A stretch of 64,000 nucleotides of DNA. It comes from Nocardia anaemiae NBRC 100462. Its GTDB lineage: Bacteria; Actinomycetota; Actinomycetes; Mycobacteriales; Mycobacteriaceae. The position numbers and the translations under genes were made by a program. Positions 44,543 to 52,953 of the stretch are shown here, one piece after another. The notes beneath the pieces were generated by a model that worked only from the letters and a program-made list of their open reading frames with translations, was not told the DNA's origin and ran no database searches. Location: the NCBI RefSeq assembly GCF_001612725.1, contig NZ_BDAZ01000044.1, positions 1-64,000 on the forward strand, read 5' to 3'. Position 1 is the first letter of the stretch. Every line of letters starts with the position of its first letter.

Positions 44543-45634
44543 ATGCCCGAGCAGCGGCCAGCCGATCTGTTCGGCAAGCGCGAGCAGGATCGGGCGGTGC
44601 GGGTGCTCGACGCGGTCGCCTCGGCGCGGCTGCGGTGGACCACGATCATCAACCGCCGCGATCTGTCACCGCGCGCCGATGACCATCGGCTGTCGCTGGT
44701 GGTGACCGGACGACGCATCGAGGCGCACAACCAGGATGTGGTCAGTCTGCGGCTGGAATCGCCGGATGCGCGCGAACTTCCGCCGTGGCGGCCGGGTGCG
44801 CACCTGGATCTGGAGTTGCCTTCGGGGCGGATGCGGCAGTACTCGCTGTGCGGCGATCCGGCCGACACCCGGGGGTACCGCATTGCGGTGCGCCGCATTC
44901 CGGATGGTGGCGGCGGTTCGGTGGAGGTGCACGACGAACTGCCGGTCGGATCGCGCACTGTGGTTCGTGGTCCGCGCAATGCCTTCCCGTTCGCGGTCCC
45001 CGGTCACGGATCACCCGCCGCGCGTTTGCATTTCGTCGCGGGCGGGATCGGGATCACGCCGATTCTGCCGATGGCGCGGTTGGCGATGCGGCTCGGGATC
45101 GACTGGTCGATGGTGTACACCGGGCGCAATCGCGACACGATCCCGTTTCTGGACGAGATCGCTGGATTCGGCGAGCGGGTCACCGTGCGCACCGACGACG
45201 AACACGGATTGCCCGACGCCGCAACGCTACTCGCGGGTGTCACCTCCGATACCGCTGTCTACTGCTGCGGCCCGGTGCCGATGACCAGTGTCGTCGCGGA
45301 CGCGGTGCGCGAAATGCCCGGCGCCGAATTGCATTCGGAGCGGTTTTCGCCGCCGCCGATCGTCGATGGTGTGCCATTCGAGATCGAATTCGCCTCCACC
45401 GGTGAAGTCGTCGAGGTGCCCGCGGACGAGTCGGCGCTGACGACGATTCTGCGGAGTCGTCCGGATCGGCCGTATTCGTGTCGGCAGGGCTTCTGCCGGA
45501 CCTGCAAAGTGCGGGTGCTCTCCGGTGAACCGGAGCATCGCGAGAGCGTGCTCACCGCCGCCGATCACGAGGCGGGGGAGATGCTCGTCTGCGTCTCGCG
45601 TTCGCGCGGTGGGCGTTTGGTATTGGACCTGTGA
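44543..45634 (+). CDS. 2Fe-2S ferredoxin-NAD(P)H oxidoreductase (VanB/PDR type)
   Basis: About 363 residues. The order is FAD/FMN-binding barrel (WRPGAHLDLELPSGRMRQYS), NAD(P)H domain (HFVAGGIGITPILPM, YCCGPVPM), and a C-terminal plant-type ferredoxin with ligands in CRQGFCRTCKV and a last Cys in MLVCVSRS. It carries electrons from NAD(P)H to an oxygenase. The start is uncertain: ATG 44543 or TTG 44528, the latter overlapping the upstream stop. It is in one operon with the metal-dependent hydrolase and the EphD gene. Confidence 0.9.
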   Translation: MPEQRPADLFGKREQDRAVRVLDAVASARLRWTTIINRRDLSPRADDHRLSLVVTGRRIEAHNQDVVSLRLESPDARELPPWRPGAHLDLELPSGRMRQYSLCGDPADTRGYRIAVRRIPDGGGGSVEVHDELPVGSRTVVRGPRNAFPFAVPGHGSPAARLHFVAGGIGITPILPMARLAMRLGIDWSMVYTGRNRDTIPFLDEIAGFGERVTVRTDDEHGLPDAATLLAGVTSDTAVYCCGPVPMTSVVADAVREMPGAELHSERFSPPPIVDGVPFEIEFASTGEVVEVPADESALTTILRSRPDRPYSCRQGFCRTCKVRVLSGEPEHRESVLTAADHEAGEMLVCVSRSRGGRLVLDL

Positions 45635-45659
45635 GTAGGAATCGCGAGGAGATACGGCA

Positions 45660-47429
45660 ATGACGACCGAACTGGACTCGGCCGCGACGCGGCGGATCGT
45701 GCGCAGCGGCGAATTCGATATCGCCGTCTTCGAATACGGCGATCCGAGCGCGGAAACCATTGTGCTGGTGCATGGTTGGCCCGACACCCACCATCTCTGG
45801 AATGCGGTGGTGCCGCTGCTGACCGAGCGCTTCCACGTCGTCACCTACGACACCAGGGGCCACGGGGAATCCACCCGCACCCGGCGCGCGCGAGACTTCC
45901 GCCTGGATGCGCTGGCCGGTGATTTCTTCGCGGTCGCCGACGCGGTGAGCCCGGATCGGCCGGTGCACGTTCTCGCGCACGACTGGGGTTCGGTTCAGGT
46001 GTGGGAGGCGGTGTGCGAACCGCAGGCCGCCGAGCGGGTCGCCTCGTTCACCTCGGTTTCCGGGCCGAACCTGGACCATCTCGCGAAGTGGGTGCGCGCC
46101 AGGCTGTCCCGGCCGACACCGCGCAATCTGTGGCAGCCGCTCACCCAGGCGCTGTCGTCGGGATACACGGTCTTCTCCATGACACCAGGGCTCAATCAGG
46201 TGTTCCGGGTCGTAGCGCACGAAAAGCGTTGGCAGCGCATCGTTTCGATCATGAACGACACCGCGCCGTCGAATATCGTGCTCGGCCCGACGTTCCGGCG
46301 CGACGCCGTCGAAGGCCTGCTCATCTACCGTGCCAATATCCTGCCGCGACTGCTCGCCCCGCGCGAGCGCCGCACCGAGGTTCCGGTGCAGTTGATCGTC
46401 GCCGGTCGCGATGTCGCGGTGCGTCCGGCGGGCTATGACGATGAGCGCAAGTGGGTTTCGCGGCTGTGGCGCCGCGATGTGCCCGCCGGGCATTGGCTGC
46501 CGTTCTCGCATCCCGAATTGCTCGCGACCGCGACCACCGAGCTCATCGACGCCGTCAGCGGCGGTGTGGCGCCGCGCGGCCTGCGTCGTGCCGAAATCGG
46601 GCGAACCCGAAGGCCATTCGAAGATCAGCTCGTGGTGATCACCGGGGGTGGCAGCGGTATCGGTCGCGAGACGGGGCTGGCATTCGCGCGGCTCGGTGCG
46701 GAAATCGTGCTATCGGATATCAATCTGGATGCGGCCAAGGAAACTTCGGATCTGATCGCCGCCGAAGGTGGTGTGGCACATGCCTATCAGCTCGATGTCT
46801 CCGATGAGGAAGCGGTGCACCTGCACGCGGTCGATGTTTTCGCCGCGCACGGTGTGCCCGACATCCTGATCAACAATGCCGGAATCGGGCAGGCCGGTGG
46901 GTTCTTCGATACGCCGTCGGCGGAGTTCGATCGGGTCATGCGGATCAATCTCGGCGGCGTGGTCAACGGGTGCCGTGCCTTCGGTGCGGCGATGGCCGAG
47001 CGCGGACTCGGCGGGCATATCGTCAATCTGTCCAGCATGGCCGCCTACAGTCCGCAGCAGGGGTTCAGCGCATACTCCACCAGTAAGTCGGCGGTATTCA
47101 TGTTCTCCGACTGCCTGCGCGCGGAACTGGCCGGGCGCGGCATTTCGGTGCACACCATCTGTCCCGGCATCGTGCACACCAATATCGTTGCCACAACGCG
47201 GTTTTCCGGTGTCAGCGCGGAGGAGGAGCAGCGCAAGCAGGAGCGGTACGACAAGCTGTACCAGGCCCGGCGCTACGGGCCGGAGAAGGTGGCGGCGCAG
47301 ATCGTGCGTGCGGTCGAACGGGATCGCAGCATCGTGCCGGTCACTCCGGAGTCACGGCTGCAGTACCAGTTCAACAGGTTCGCCCCGGCGGTGGTGCGGT
47401 TCTTCGCCGCGCGGGTGAAGCTCACCTGA
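45660..47429 (+). CDS. ephD: EphD-type alpha/beta hydrolase fused to SDR dehydrogenase
   Basis: A 589-residue two-domain protein. Residues about 1-300 are an epoxide-hydrolase-like alpha/beta hydrolase: VHGWPDTHHLWNAV (oxyanion), LAHDWGSVQVWEAV (nucleophile Asp) and GHWLPFSHPELL (His). Residues about 320-589 are an SDR: VVITGGGSGIGRETGLAF, INNAGIGQAGG, VNLSSMAAYSP, and AYSTSKSAVF (Tyr, Lys). The same fusion and length occur in mycobacterial EphD (Rv2214c), which has been tied to metabolism of oxygenated mycolic acids. It is the last gene of a three-gene operon (25 bp after the ferredoxin reductase). Confidence 0.92.
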   Translation: MTTELDSAATRRIVRSGEFDIAVFEYGDPSAETIVLVHGWPDTHHLWNAVVPLLTERFHVVTYDTRGHGESTRTRRARDFRLDALAGDFFAVADAVSPDRPVHVLAHDWGSVQVWEAVCEPQAAERVASFTSVSGPNLDHLAKWVRARLSRPTPRNLWQPLTQALSSGYTVFSMTPGLNQVFRVVAHEKRWQRIVSIMNDTAPSNIVLGPTFRRDAVEGLLIYRANILPRLLAPRERRTEVPVQLIVAGRDVAVRPAGYDDERKWVSRLWRRDVPAGHWLPFSHPELLATATTELIDAVSGGVAPRGLRRAEIGRTRRPFEDQLVVITGGGSGIGRETGLAFARLGAEIVLSDINLDAAKETSDLIAAEGGVAHAYQLDVSDEEAVHLHAVDVFAAHGVPDILINNAGIGQAGGFFDTPSAEFDRVMRINLGGVVNGCRAFGAAMAERGLGGHIVNLSSMAAYSPQQGFSAYSTSKSAVFMFSDCLRAELAGRGISVHTICPGIVHTNIVATTRFSGVSAEEEQRKQERYDKLYQARRYGPEKVAAQIVRAVERDRSIVPVTPESRLQYQFNRFAPAVVRFFAARVKLT

Positions 47430-47937
47430 GCTGCTGGGGTGTGCCTGCGAGTTCGGCCTCGATGGCCGCGACTCGCTCGGCGCCGATGCCCCACGGGTGT
47501 TCGACGCCCACCTTGCTGTCCAGATCCCACAGCACACACGCTTCGCCGGGCTGTGCGACCATCGACCAGGCGACCACCGTGCGGCCGAGTTGTTCACCCA
47601 TGGATCCGTGCGAAATACCTTTTGTGGCAACACCTTCCGGAAAGTGATGGAGGAATCTGCCGTATGCCGCGGTGCAGAACGCGGCGTACATCTGCGTGCA
47701 CAGAATGAATCCGTGCCAGGCCTCGTCCACCGCATGGGACGGCATTCCGATGACCTGACCGTCACGCATGGCGGCGCCGCAGCAGCGCAGCCATTGCCGC
47801 AGTCCGGTTTCCACCAGTTCCTGCGGCTGCCATGGGCTTGTTTTGAAAACCGCGTCGGGGAATTCGAGTGCGGCTACGACACGGTCGACATCGCGCAGGT
47901 CGATTCGGCGCTGGGGACGGTTCCGTAAGAAAGCCAC
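47422..47937 (-). CDS. GRDP-like protein with HxxDxxWH motif
   Basis: A 171-residue protein. Around residues 60-95 it reads GQVIGMPSHAVDEAWHGFIL and then CTQMYAAFCTAAYGRFLHHF, with the H-x-x-D-x-x-W-H motif at His68, Asp71, Trp74 and His75. This arrangement resembles the DUF1399/glycine-rich-domain-protein (GRDP-like) family, in which plant members fuse this domain to Gly-rich tails. Here the neighbouring genes at 48027 and 48393 encode Gly-rich proteins, in opposite orientation. The biochemical function is unknown. The 3' end overlaps the ephD stop by 8 bp. Confidence 0.6.
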   Translation of the reverse strand: MAFLRNRPQRRIDLRDVDRVVAALEFPDAVFKTSPWQPQELVETGLRQWLRCCGAAMRDGQVIGMPSHAVDEAWHGFILCTQMYAAFCTAAYGRFLHHFPEGVATKGISHGSMGEQLGRTVVAWSMVAQPGEACVLWDLDSKVGVEHPWGIGAERVAAIEAELAGTPQQLR

Positions 47938-48026
47938 GATTCACTCTACGGCGCAGGGGTGATTGTTCGGGGAGCCGCTGCTTTTCGTGGGTTCAATGTG
48001 GGGGTGCGGGCCTATACCATTTCGGG

Positions 48027-48392
48027 ATGGCGGTTTTCTTCGTTGTACTGCTGTTGATCATCCTCCTGGTCGGTGGTGGTATCACGGCACTGGTCGTATT
48101 TCTGGTCACGCGGACGACCAACAACGCATTCTCGCGTTCGCGGGCGGAGTTCGGGGGCTCCAGTGACTCGCCGTGGGTGTTCGGGGCCGCTGGATTCGAT
48201 TCCGGGACGGGGTTCGATCCGGGCAGTGGTGGGGGGCATGGGCACGGTCATGGCCACGGACATGGGCATGGTCACGATGGTGGCAGCGGCGGCAGTTGTG
48301 GTGGGGGAAGTAGCTGTGGTGGCGGGAGTAGTTGCGGCGGTGGGGGGAGCAGTTGTGGTGGCGGTGGGAGTAGCTGTGGTGGCGGGTCCTGA
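48027..48392 (+). CDS. membrane-anchored Gly/Ser/Cys- and His-Gly-rich protein
   Basis: A 121-residue frame starting at ATG 48027. A membrane helix spans about residues 4-28 (FFVVLLLIILLVGGGITALV). A short polar section (SDSPWVFGAAGFDSGTG) follows, then seven His-Gly pairs (GHGHGHGHGHGHGHD) and a tail of repeated SSCGGG units with five Cys. The tail could bind metal or be post-translationally modified; this is speculation. Similar Cys/Gly tails are known in actinobacterial TIGR04222-type membrane proteins. It is immediately followed by a paralogue at 48393. Confidence 0.65.
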   Translation: MAVFFVVLLLIILLVGGGITALVVFLVTRTTNNAFSRSRAEFGGSSDSPWVFGAAGFDSGTGFDPGSGGGHGHGHGHGHGHGHDGGSGGSCGGGSSCGGGSSCGGGGSSCGGGGSSCGGGS

Positions 48393-48641
48393 ATGTTCGC
48401 TCTGCTGCTGGTGGTGCTGATCACGATCCTCATCATGGGTGGGATCGCCGGGTTCGTGCTGTTGGTGACCAATCTGCGGAGTCGGCGGCCGCGGCGTGGA
48501 TTCGGGTGGATCGGGGGGACCAGTTCTTCGTCCTGGGATGCGGGAGATTCCGGCGGCAATGATTCCGGGAGTTCGGGCGGTTGCGGGGGAGGCGGTAGCG
48601 GTTGTGGCGGGGGTAGCAGTTGCGGTGGCGGCAGCTCCTGA
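48393..48641 (+). CDS. small membrane protein with Gly/Cys-rich tail, paralogue of the preceding gene
   Basis: An 82-residue frame whose ATG directly follows the stop of the preceding gene. It begins with a membrane helix (FALLLVVLITILIMGGIAGF) and ends in SSGGCGGGGSGCGGGSSCGG. It has no His-Gly run. The tandem arrangement with 48027-48392 suggests duplication or a two-component assembly. A possible partner is the GRDP-like protein encoded convergently at 47422. Confidence 0.6.
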   Translation: MFALLLVVLITILIMGGIAGFVLLVTNLRSRRPRRGFGWIGGTSSSSWDAGDSGGNDSGSSGGCGGGGSGCGGGSSCGGGSS

Positions 48642-48805
48642 CAGTGCTGGGTCCTTGTTTGCTCTCGCGGCGGGTGTTGGATCGGGATCGCTTCTATTCC
48701 GAGTTCCGCGCTGAGCGTAATCGACCCTCTCGGCTTGACCTCAACACTGCTTCAGGTTCCAGGCTGGTCCATGTCGGATCGAGTCAGGAATTGATGGAGG
48801 TTGTC

Positions 48806-49804
48806 ATGCGCGCTGTGCACGCTACGGAATTCGGTGGGCCCGAGGTTCTTTCGGTGCTCGAGGTCCCGGAACCGGTTGCCGGAGAAGGGCAGGTCGTCGT
48901 CGACGTCGCGGCCGCCGATGTCATGTTCCTCGATGTCCAGCTCCGAAGTGGTTGGGGCACGGAATTTTTCCAGCTCGAACCGCCGTATGTGCCGGGTGGT
49001 GCGGTCGCGGGGGTGGTTACTTCGGTCGGTCCGGAGGTCGACCCGAGTTGGGTCGGCAAGCGCGTTGTCACCGATACTGCCGCGAGCGGCATCGGGGGTG
49101 GCCAGCCGATCGGCGGCTACGCGGAGCAGGCGCTTGCCAAGGCGGAAACCCTGGTCGCGGTGCCCGAAGAGCTGAGCCTGTCGGCGGCGGTGGCGCTCGC
49201 GCACGACGGCAAGACCGCACTCGCCGTCTTCGAGCGAGCCGCGATCCGGCCCGGCGACTGGGTGCTCATCACAGCCGCGGGTGGGGGATTGGGCACCTTG
49301 CTGATCCAGCTCGCCCGCACCGCCGGAGCGAATGTGGTTGCCGCGGCGCGTGGCAGCGCCAAACTGGAGCTCGCGGCACGACTCGGCGCGAATGCGGTCA
49401 TCGACTACTCGGAGTCCGATTGGTCAGCGAAAGCGCGTGCCGCGACCGGTGGGGCGGGTGCTGATGTCGTATTGGACGGCGCGGGTGGCGAATTGGGCGC
49501 GGCCGCGATCGAAGCCGCAGCCGATGGCGGCCGCTTCATCGGATATGGTGCTGCCGCAGGACAATTCGCCGACTTCGATCGAGAAGCAGTGGCAGCGCGC
49601 GGAATCGACGTGCTCGGACTCTTCGACCTGACCGGAACGGGCGATATCGATTGGCTCGCCTTGACCGCACGTTCGCTCGCCGAGGCGGCATCAGGACGGC
49701 TGGAAGTCGTTATCGGCCAGTCTTTCCCGCTCGATCAGGCCGATCGCGCACATGTGGCAATAGAATCGCGAACCGCCGTCGGACGCACACTTCTCACAAT
49801 ATGA
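48806..49804 (+). CDS. zinc-binding-type quinone/alcohol oxidoreductase (MDR family)
   Basis: A 332-residue protein starting MRAVHATEFGGPEVLSVLEV with GGAGG 5-6 bp upstream. It shows the medium-chain reductase plan: GroES-like N-domain (PPYVPGGAVAGVVTSVG) and NAD(P) domain (WVLITAAGGGLGTLLIQLAR with the AxxGxxG nucleotide loop). No structural zinc Cys cluster is visible, as in quinone oxidoreductases. It should reduce a quinone or enone using NADPH; the substrate is unknown. Confidence 0.88.
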   Translation: MRAVHATEFGGPEVLSVLEVPEPVAGEGQVVVDVAAADVMFLDVQLRSGWGTEFFQLEPPYVPGGAVAGVVTSVGPEVDPSWVGKRVVTDTAASGIGGGQPIGGYAEQALAKAETLVAVPEELSLSAAVALAHDGKTALAVFERAAIRPGDWVLITAAGGGLGTLLIQLARTAGANVVAAARGSAKLELAARLGANAVIDYSESDWSAKARAATGGAGADVVLDGAGGELGAAAIEAAADGGRFIGYGAAAGQFADFDREAVAARGIDVLGLFDLTGTGDIDWLALTARSLAEAASGRLEVVIGQSFPLDQADRAHVAIESRTAVGRTLLTI

Positions 49805-49872
49805 ACGGTCTTGCGTGGCAACTTGTCACACGTACCTGCAGGTAACCCCTTCGGGGCGCTAGGGTGCCCCGC

Positions 49873-50022
49873 GTGGAAACGCTGATTGTCGTTGTCGTCG
49901 TCCTCGTCGTACTCGGTCTCGTCGCTCTCATCGTGCAGTGGGCCAGCCGCCCGCCGCGCGGCGAGTCCGCTTGGGACCGTGATGATGTCGACGACGACTA
50001 CGACGGCTGGGAAAGTGACTGA
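49873..50022 (+). CDS. 49-residue single-pass membrane protein
   Basis: A short gene starting with GTG (METLIVVVVVLVVLGLVALI). A helix of about 20 residues is followed by a charged tail, SRPPRGESAWDRDDVDDDYD and a terminal GWESD. This pattern, hydrophobic helix then strongly acidic tail, is common in Nocardia and Mycobacterium. No function can be given. Its stop is 3 bp from the convergent Ddn-family gene. Confidence 0.5.
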   Translation: METLIVVVVVLVVLGLVALIVQWASRPPRGESAWDRDDVDDDYDGWESD

Positions 50023-50024
50023 AC

Positions 50025-50455
50025 TCAGCCGACCGGAGTCAACACCACCACCGCGATCGGCCGTTTGGTCATCCTCTGGTACTCGCTGTAGCGCCCCTTG
50101 TTGACCTTGTCGACGATCGCCCAGCGCCGCGCGTAATCCGGATCGTCAGGCAACGTCGCCCGAGCGATCACCGCCAGCTTGCGCCGCCCGACCTGAATCT
50201 CGCACTCGGGCTCAGCCTTCACATTTGCCAACCACCCCGGTGGCCGCGGCGACCCACCATTCGACGCGGTCACCAAATAATCCGCCCCATCCCGCCCATA
50301 CGTCAGCGCCGACGTCCGCACCTGCCCCGTCTTGCGCCCCACCGTCCGCAACAACAACGTCGGATTCCCGAACAGCACCCGATGCCCACCACCCCACCAC
50401 TGTTCTCATAGACCCACTGATGCACCTTCAACACATTCGCAAACAAACTCGCCAC
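50025..50455 (-). pseudogene. deazaflavin-dependent nitroreductase (Ddn) family gene with frameshift
   Basis: The minus strand has GTG 50455 (GGAGG 7 bp before it) reading MASLFANVLKVHQWVYENSG. The family body continues in another frame: LFGNPTLLLRTVGRKTGQVR, then GADYLVTASNGGSPRPPGWL and YSEYQRMTKRPIAVVVLTPV. The two join as VVGHRVLFGNPTLL if one base is added to the CCC at 50385-50387 (GGG on the coding strand). This is either a recent deletion or a homopolymer sequencing error. Ddn relatives use F420H2 to reduce nitro or quinone substrates. Confidence 0.7.
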
Positions 50456-50586
50456 AGCCCACCCTCCAGCCAGTTCGGGGTTACACCCCCACCCTAACCA
50501 CCATCCATCCCCACCCCGGGGCACCACGCCACCCCTATCCGACTGGTGCCCACCCCACCCCACCCGGTACCATCCCCAACGCACAC

Positions 50587-50660
50587 GGGGCGGTAGCTCA
50601 GTCGGTTAGAGCCGTGGACTCATAATCCATTGGTCGCGGGTTCGAGCCCCGCCCGCCCCA
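50587..50660 (+). tRNA. tRNA with anticodon CAT (tRNA-Met, elongator; Ile2 not excluded)
   Basis: Cloverleaf assembled by eye: a 7-bp acceptor stem GGGGCGG/CCGCCCC with discriminator A, a D arm with AGCTC and TTAGAGC, an anticodon stem GTGGA/TCCAT with loop CTCATAA (anticodon CAT), and a T arm GCGGG-TTCGAGC-CCCGC. It does not have the initiator features, so it is elongator Met or an Ile2 (lysidine) tRNA. The 3' end faces an integrase gene, marking the insertion site of an element. Confidence 0.93.
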
Positions 50661-50725
50661 CAAACCCCCAGGTCAGCGAGCCGGGGGGCATGTGGAAGCG
50701 TGCCTATTTGGGGCCAACTCTCTAT

Positions 50726-51985
50726 TTATTCTTCATTTTCGTCGGGGAGGGCGAAGGCGTCGAAGCGCTCACGAGCGTCAGGACCGACGTGAGTTCGCTG
50801 GACGTAGTGGCGACGCGTGATTGCCTCGGTGTTGCCAAGCTGAGCTGCGGCGATGGAGATATCGGACTGGCCGCCGTCGGCGTCTTCGGCCAGCTGTGTG
50901 CCGACGGTCTTGCGGGCGGTATGCGGGTTCTGGGGAATCTCGGTGAATCCGAGCCTTGTGAGGATCCGCTTGAGTTGCTTGCGCGCATTGCGCGGATCTC
51001 GCAGGGTGCCGCGCGCCGATGGGAAGACCAAATCCTCCGGGTCGTGCGGCACGAGCGCACGCCGAGCCGCCAGCCTCTGTACGGTCCAGTTGTGCAGGAA
51101 CAGCCGTCGCTTGCCGTTGGGACCGCCTTTCGGATGAGGCTGGATGAACATTCCGCCACCGCGCAGCCGCACGACGGTCCCCTCGATCAGAACACTGGGT
51201 TTGGGGCCATCGAGGTCGAGATGTTTCCACTTGAGCGCCAGTGCTTCACCGATCCGGCTTCCGGTGCCGAGCAGGGTGTCGAGGAGGTCGGCTATTCCAG
51301 TCCGAACGGCTTGCTCGTCGTGGCGCACCGCCGCGCGAATGCGGAGGACTTCGGTAGTCGACCACGCGACGACGGGCTTGTCATCCACAGGGATCGGGGC
51401 CAGCAGTTTGACGATATTGCCCGGTGCTGCCCCGTATCGGCTTGCGATGGTCCACATTCCGGATAGGCATGTCTTCGCCAGTTTCGCGGTGGGTTTTCCG
51501 ATCCGCTCTCCGAGGTCGTCGAGGAAGCCTTCCAAGACGGCGCTGGTGCATTCGCCGATGGTGAGTTTGCCGAGTTCAGGCACGATGTGCAGATCGAGGA
51601 TCTCGCCGTATCGGCGTTTGGTATTCGCCGATAGGTTCGATCGTTCGATTCTGGTTCGCCAGCGGTCGGCAAGCGCGACGATCAGGGTTTCCGACGATAC
51701 CGCCGCGTTCGAGGGAGCAACGCGGCTGCTGATCTTATCGTCCAGTGCTGCTTTGGCTTTGGGCTGGCTGCGGCCACTGGCTGTGACCAGACGCAGTTCC
51801 CCGTCGGTGTCTCGGAAATAGGTCTTTGCGATGTGTCTGACGATTTTCCCGGCGGAGTTGTATACGGGCGTGGTGGTGATCTTCCCATGCTTGCCGGGTC
51901 TTATGCGTTCGCGCGCCATCAGGTGTGCCACCTGTGGACGCACGCCAAGTAGTGCCTGTTCAATTGTTCTCCCGTAGATACACAC
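50726..51985 (-). CDS. int: tyrosine recombinase (integrase) of the element
   Basis: A protein of up to 419 residues; ATG 51985 or, more plausibly, the in-frame ATG 51919 (MARERIRPGKHGKI). It has an N-terminal arm-binding region, a SAM-like core-binding domain (LSANTKRRYGEILDLHIVPE), and the catalytic part with Arg in GTGSRIGEALALKW, HTARKTVGTQLAEDADGG as the H-x-x-R block, and RRHYVQR holding the nucleophile Tyr. It points towards the tRNA, from whose 3' end its stop is 65 bp away, the normal arrangement for attB use of a tRNA gene. Confidence 0.93.
   Translation of the reverse strand: MCIYGRTIEQALLGVRPQVAHLMARERIRPGKHGKITTTPVYNSAGKIVRHIAKTYFRDTDGELRLVTASGRSQPKAKAALDDKISSRVAPSNAAVSSETLIVALADRWRTRIERSNLSANTKRRYGEILDLHIVPELGKLTIGECTSAVLEGFLDDLGERIGKPTAKLAKTCLSGMWTIASRYGAAPGNIVKLLAPIPVDDKPVVAWSTTEVLRIRAAVRHDEQAVRTGIADLLDTLLGTGSRIGEALALKWKHLDLDGPKPSVLIEGTVVRLRGGGMFIQPHPKGGPNGKRRLFLHNWTVQRLAARRALVPHDPEDLVFPSARGTLRDPRNARKQLKRILTRLGFTEIPQNPHTARKTVGTQLAEDADGGQSDISIAAAQLGNTEAITRRHYVQRTHVGPDARERFDAFALPDENEE
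51969..51978 (-). promoter_or_regulatory. TCTACGGGAG motif near the integrase start (copy 1 of 3)
   Basis: The minus strand carries TCTACGGGAGAA just inside the longest integrase frame, the same 10-mer found upstream of the small replication-side frame at 59825-59834 and 59881-59890. It may be a shared operator or leader signal for the element's control genes. Confidence 0.35.
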
Positions 51986-51999
51986 TTCCGGTGCTAGCC

Positions 52000-52317
52000 G
52001 GAGTTCAACAAGCCAATTCTACTGGGGTGCAGTCACTTTCGGTAATGAAGTGATTCCGTCTGATTCAGCTGCGTGAAATAGTTTCGGTTGGGAGAACGCT
52101 TTATCCTCGTGTTCGGTGAGGATCTGGACAGCAGCTCGGTGCCGAGCCGCGCATGCCTCAGCATGTGGGGTTGGCCCCCACTGAGGCGGAGCTGCAGGGG
52201 CTCGCGGCGGCGGCCCGCCAGCGCTTGGTAACGGGTCAGGGCGAGTTTGATCTTGAACGGGGTCCATCCGAAATCCTCAGTGAGCCTGTGTGAATCGAGG
52301 CTGGTGGCGAGGCATCC
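52000..52317. other. gene-poor stretch upstream of the integrase
   Basis: About 320 bp with open frames on both strands but no recognised gene. A minus-strand frame (52033-52362) with a start MTELERLVARPNAPHG has no family resemblance. It probably holds the integrase promoter. Confidence 0.35.
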
Positions 52318-52440
52318 GTGAGGCGCGTTGGGCCGGGCTACAAGGCGTTCAAGTTCCGTCATGGGGCCGATGGTGTCGAGGTGTTCCGGAATGTGGTGTT
52401 GGCCAGTATCATCGAGCCGCTAGCCGAGCCGACGTGCGTC
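52318..52440 (+). mobile_element. IS1634-type transposase remnant
   Basis: The frame from 52318 reads GYKAFKFRHGADGVEVFRNV and then VLASIIEPL, which resembles the first third of IS1634-like transposases (a FRDLVLARIIEPTSK-type block). After that the sequence diverges. It is too short to be functional and has no catalytic residues. Confidence 0.45.
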
Positions 52441-52566
52441 AGGAATCGTGGCGCTCAACTGATTACCGGTTCAGTGGTGATGGACCTGCGGTTTGGCTGC
52501 GGGGTGTGATCGGACTGCGCGATAGTGGGTGTCGGCACGCGGCTACCCACCATGTGAGGAGCTGAA

Positions 52567-52953
52567 GTGACCAATCTGCCCACCACTGTCGACGAACTTG
52601 GCGAGCTCGCCCAGGAAGGCGCTATCGCATTGGCGGGGGCCACGGCCGCCAGTGGCTTCAGCGCTGCCCGTGCGAGAATCTCACGTCTGTTCGGACGGCT
52701 AGGTGCGGACCAGGAGCGCACTGTCCAGACACAACTGGACGCGGACGAGGGCTTGGTTACCAACGAAAGCGACGACGAGCGCGCCAGCTTGCGCACGGAT
52801 CTGACGCCGGAGCAGCCCGAGGAACAACCAGCTCAGAGCCAAACCGTCATCGTGCGTGGAAACGGTATTGCCTTTGTCGCACAGAACGGTAACGTCGTAC
52901 AGAACGGTAACCTCTTTAACAACGACCTCACCAGCAAACCTGCGTCCGCATGA
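52567..52953 (+). CDS. small effector-like protein with a C-terminal amyloid-type motif
   Basis: A 128-residue protein. The N-terminal 60 residues are helical and rich in Ala/Leu (DELGELAQEGAIALAGATAA and ARARISRLFGRLGADQ). A polar, acidic linker follows (71-90). The last 35 residues include GIAFVAQNGNVVQNGN at residues 100-115, a G/N/V/Q-rich motif typical in composition of bacterial prion-like signalling motifs. The next gene (533 bp downstream) encodes an NLR-like P-loop/TPR protein with a similar motif at its N-terminus. I infer an effector or adaptor whose C-terminus is templated by the receptor. Similar short proteins occur next to such receptors in Streptomyces (recollection). The N-terminal function is unknown. 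Confidence 0.65.
   Translation: MTNLPTTVDELGELAQEGAIALAGATAASGFSAARARISRLFGRLGADQERTVQTQLDADEGLVTNESDDERASLRTDLTPEQPEEQPAQSQTVIVRGNGIAFVAQNGNVVQNGNLFNNDLTSKPASA

Noticed and set aside
48240..48390. Simple-sequence repeats in 48240-48390 taken as a non-coding microsatellite
   Set aside because: The repeats stay in frame and code for His-Gly and Ser-Cys-Gly runs after a membrane helix in a gene with start and stop, so they are protein repeats.
50587..50660. Initiator tRNA-fMet
   Set aside because: The first base pair is a normal G-C match, and the three G-C pairs at the anticodon stem end that mark initiators are missing.
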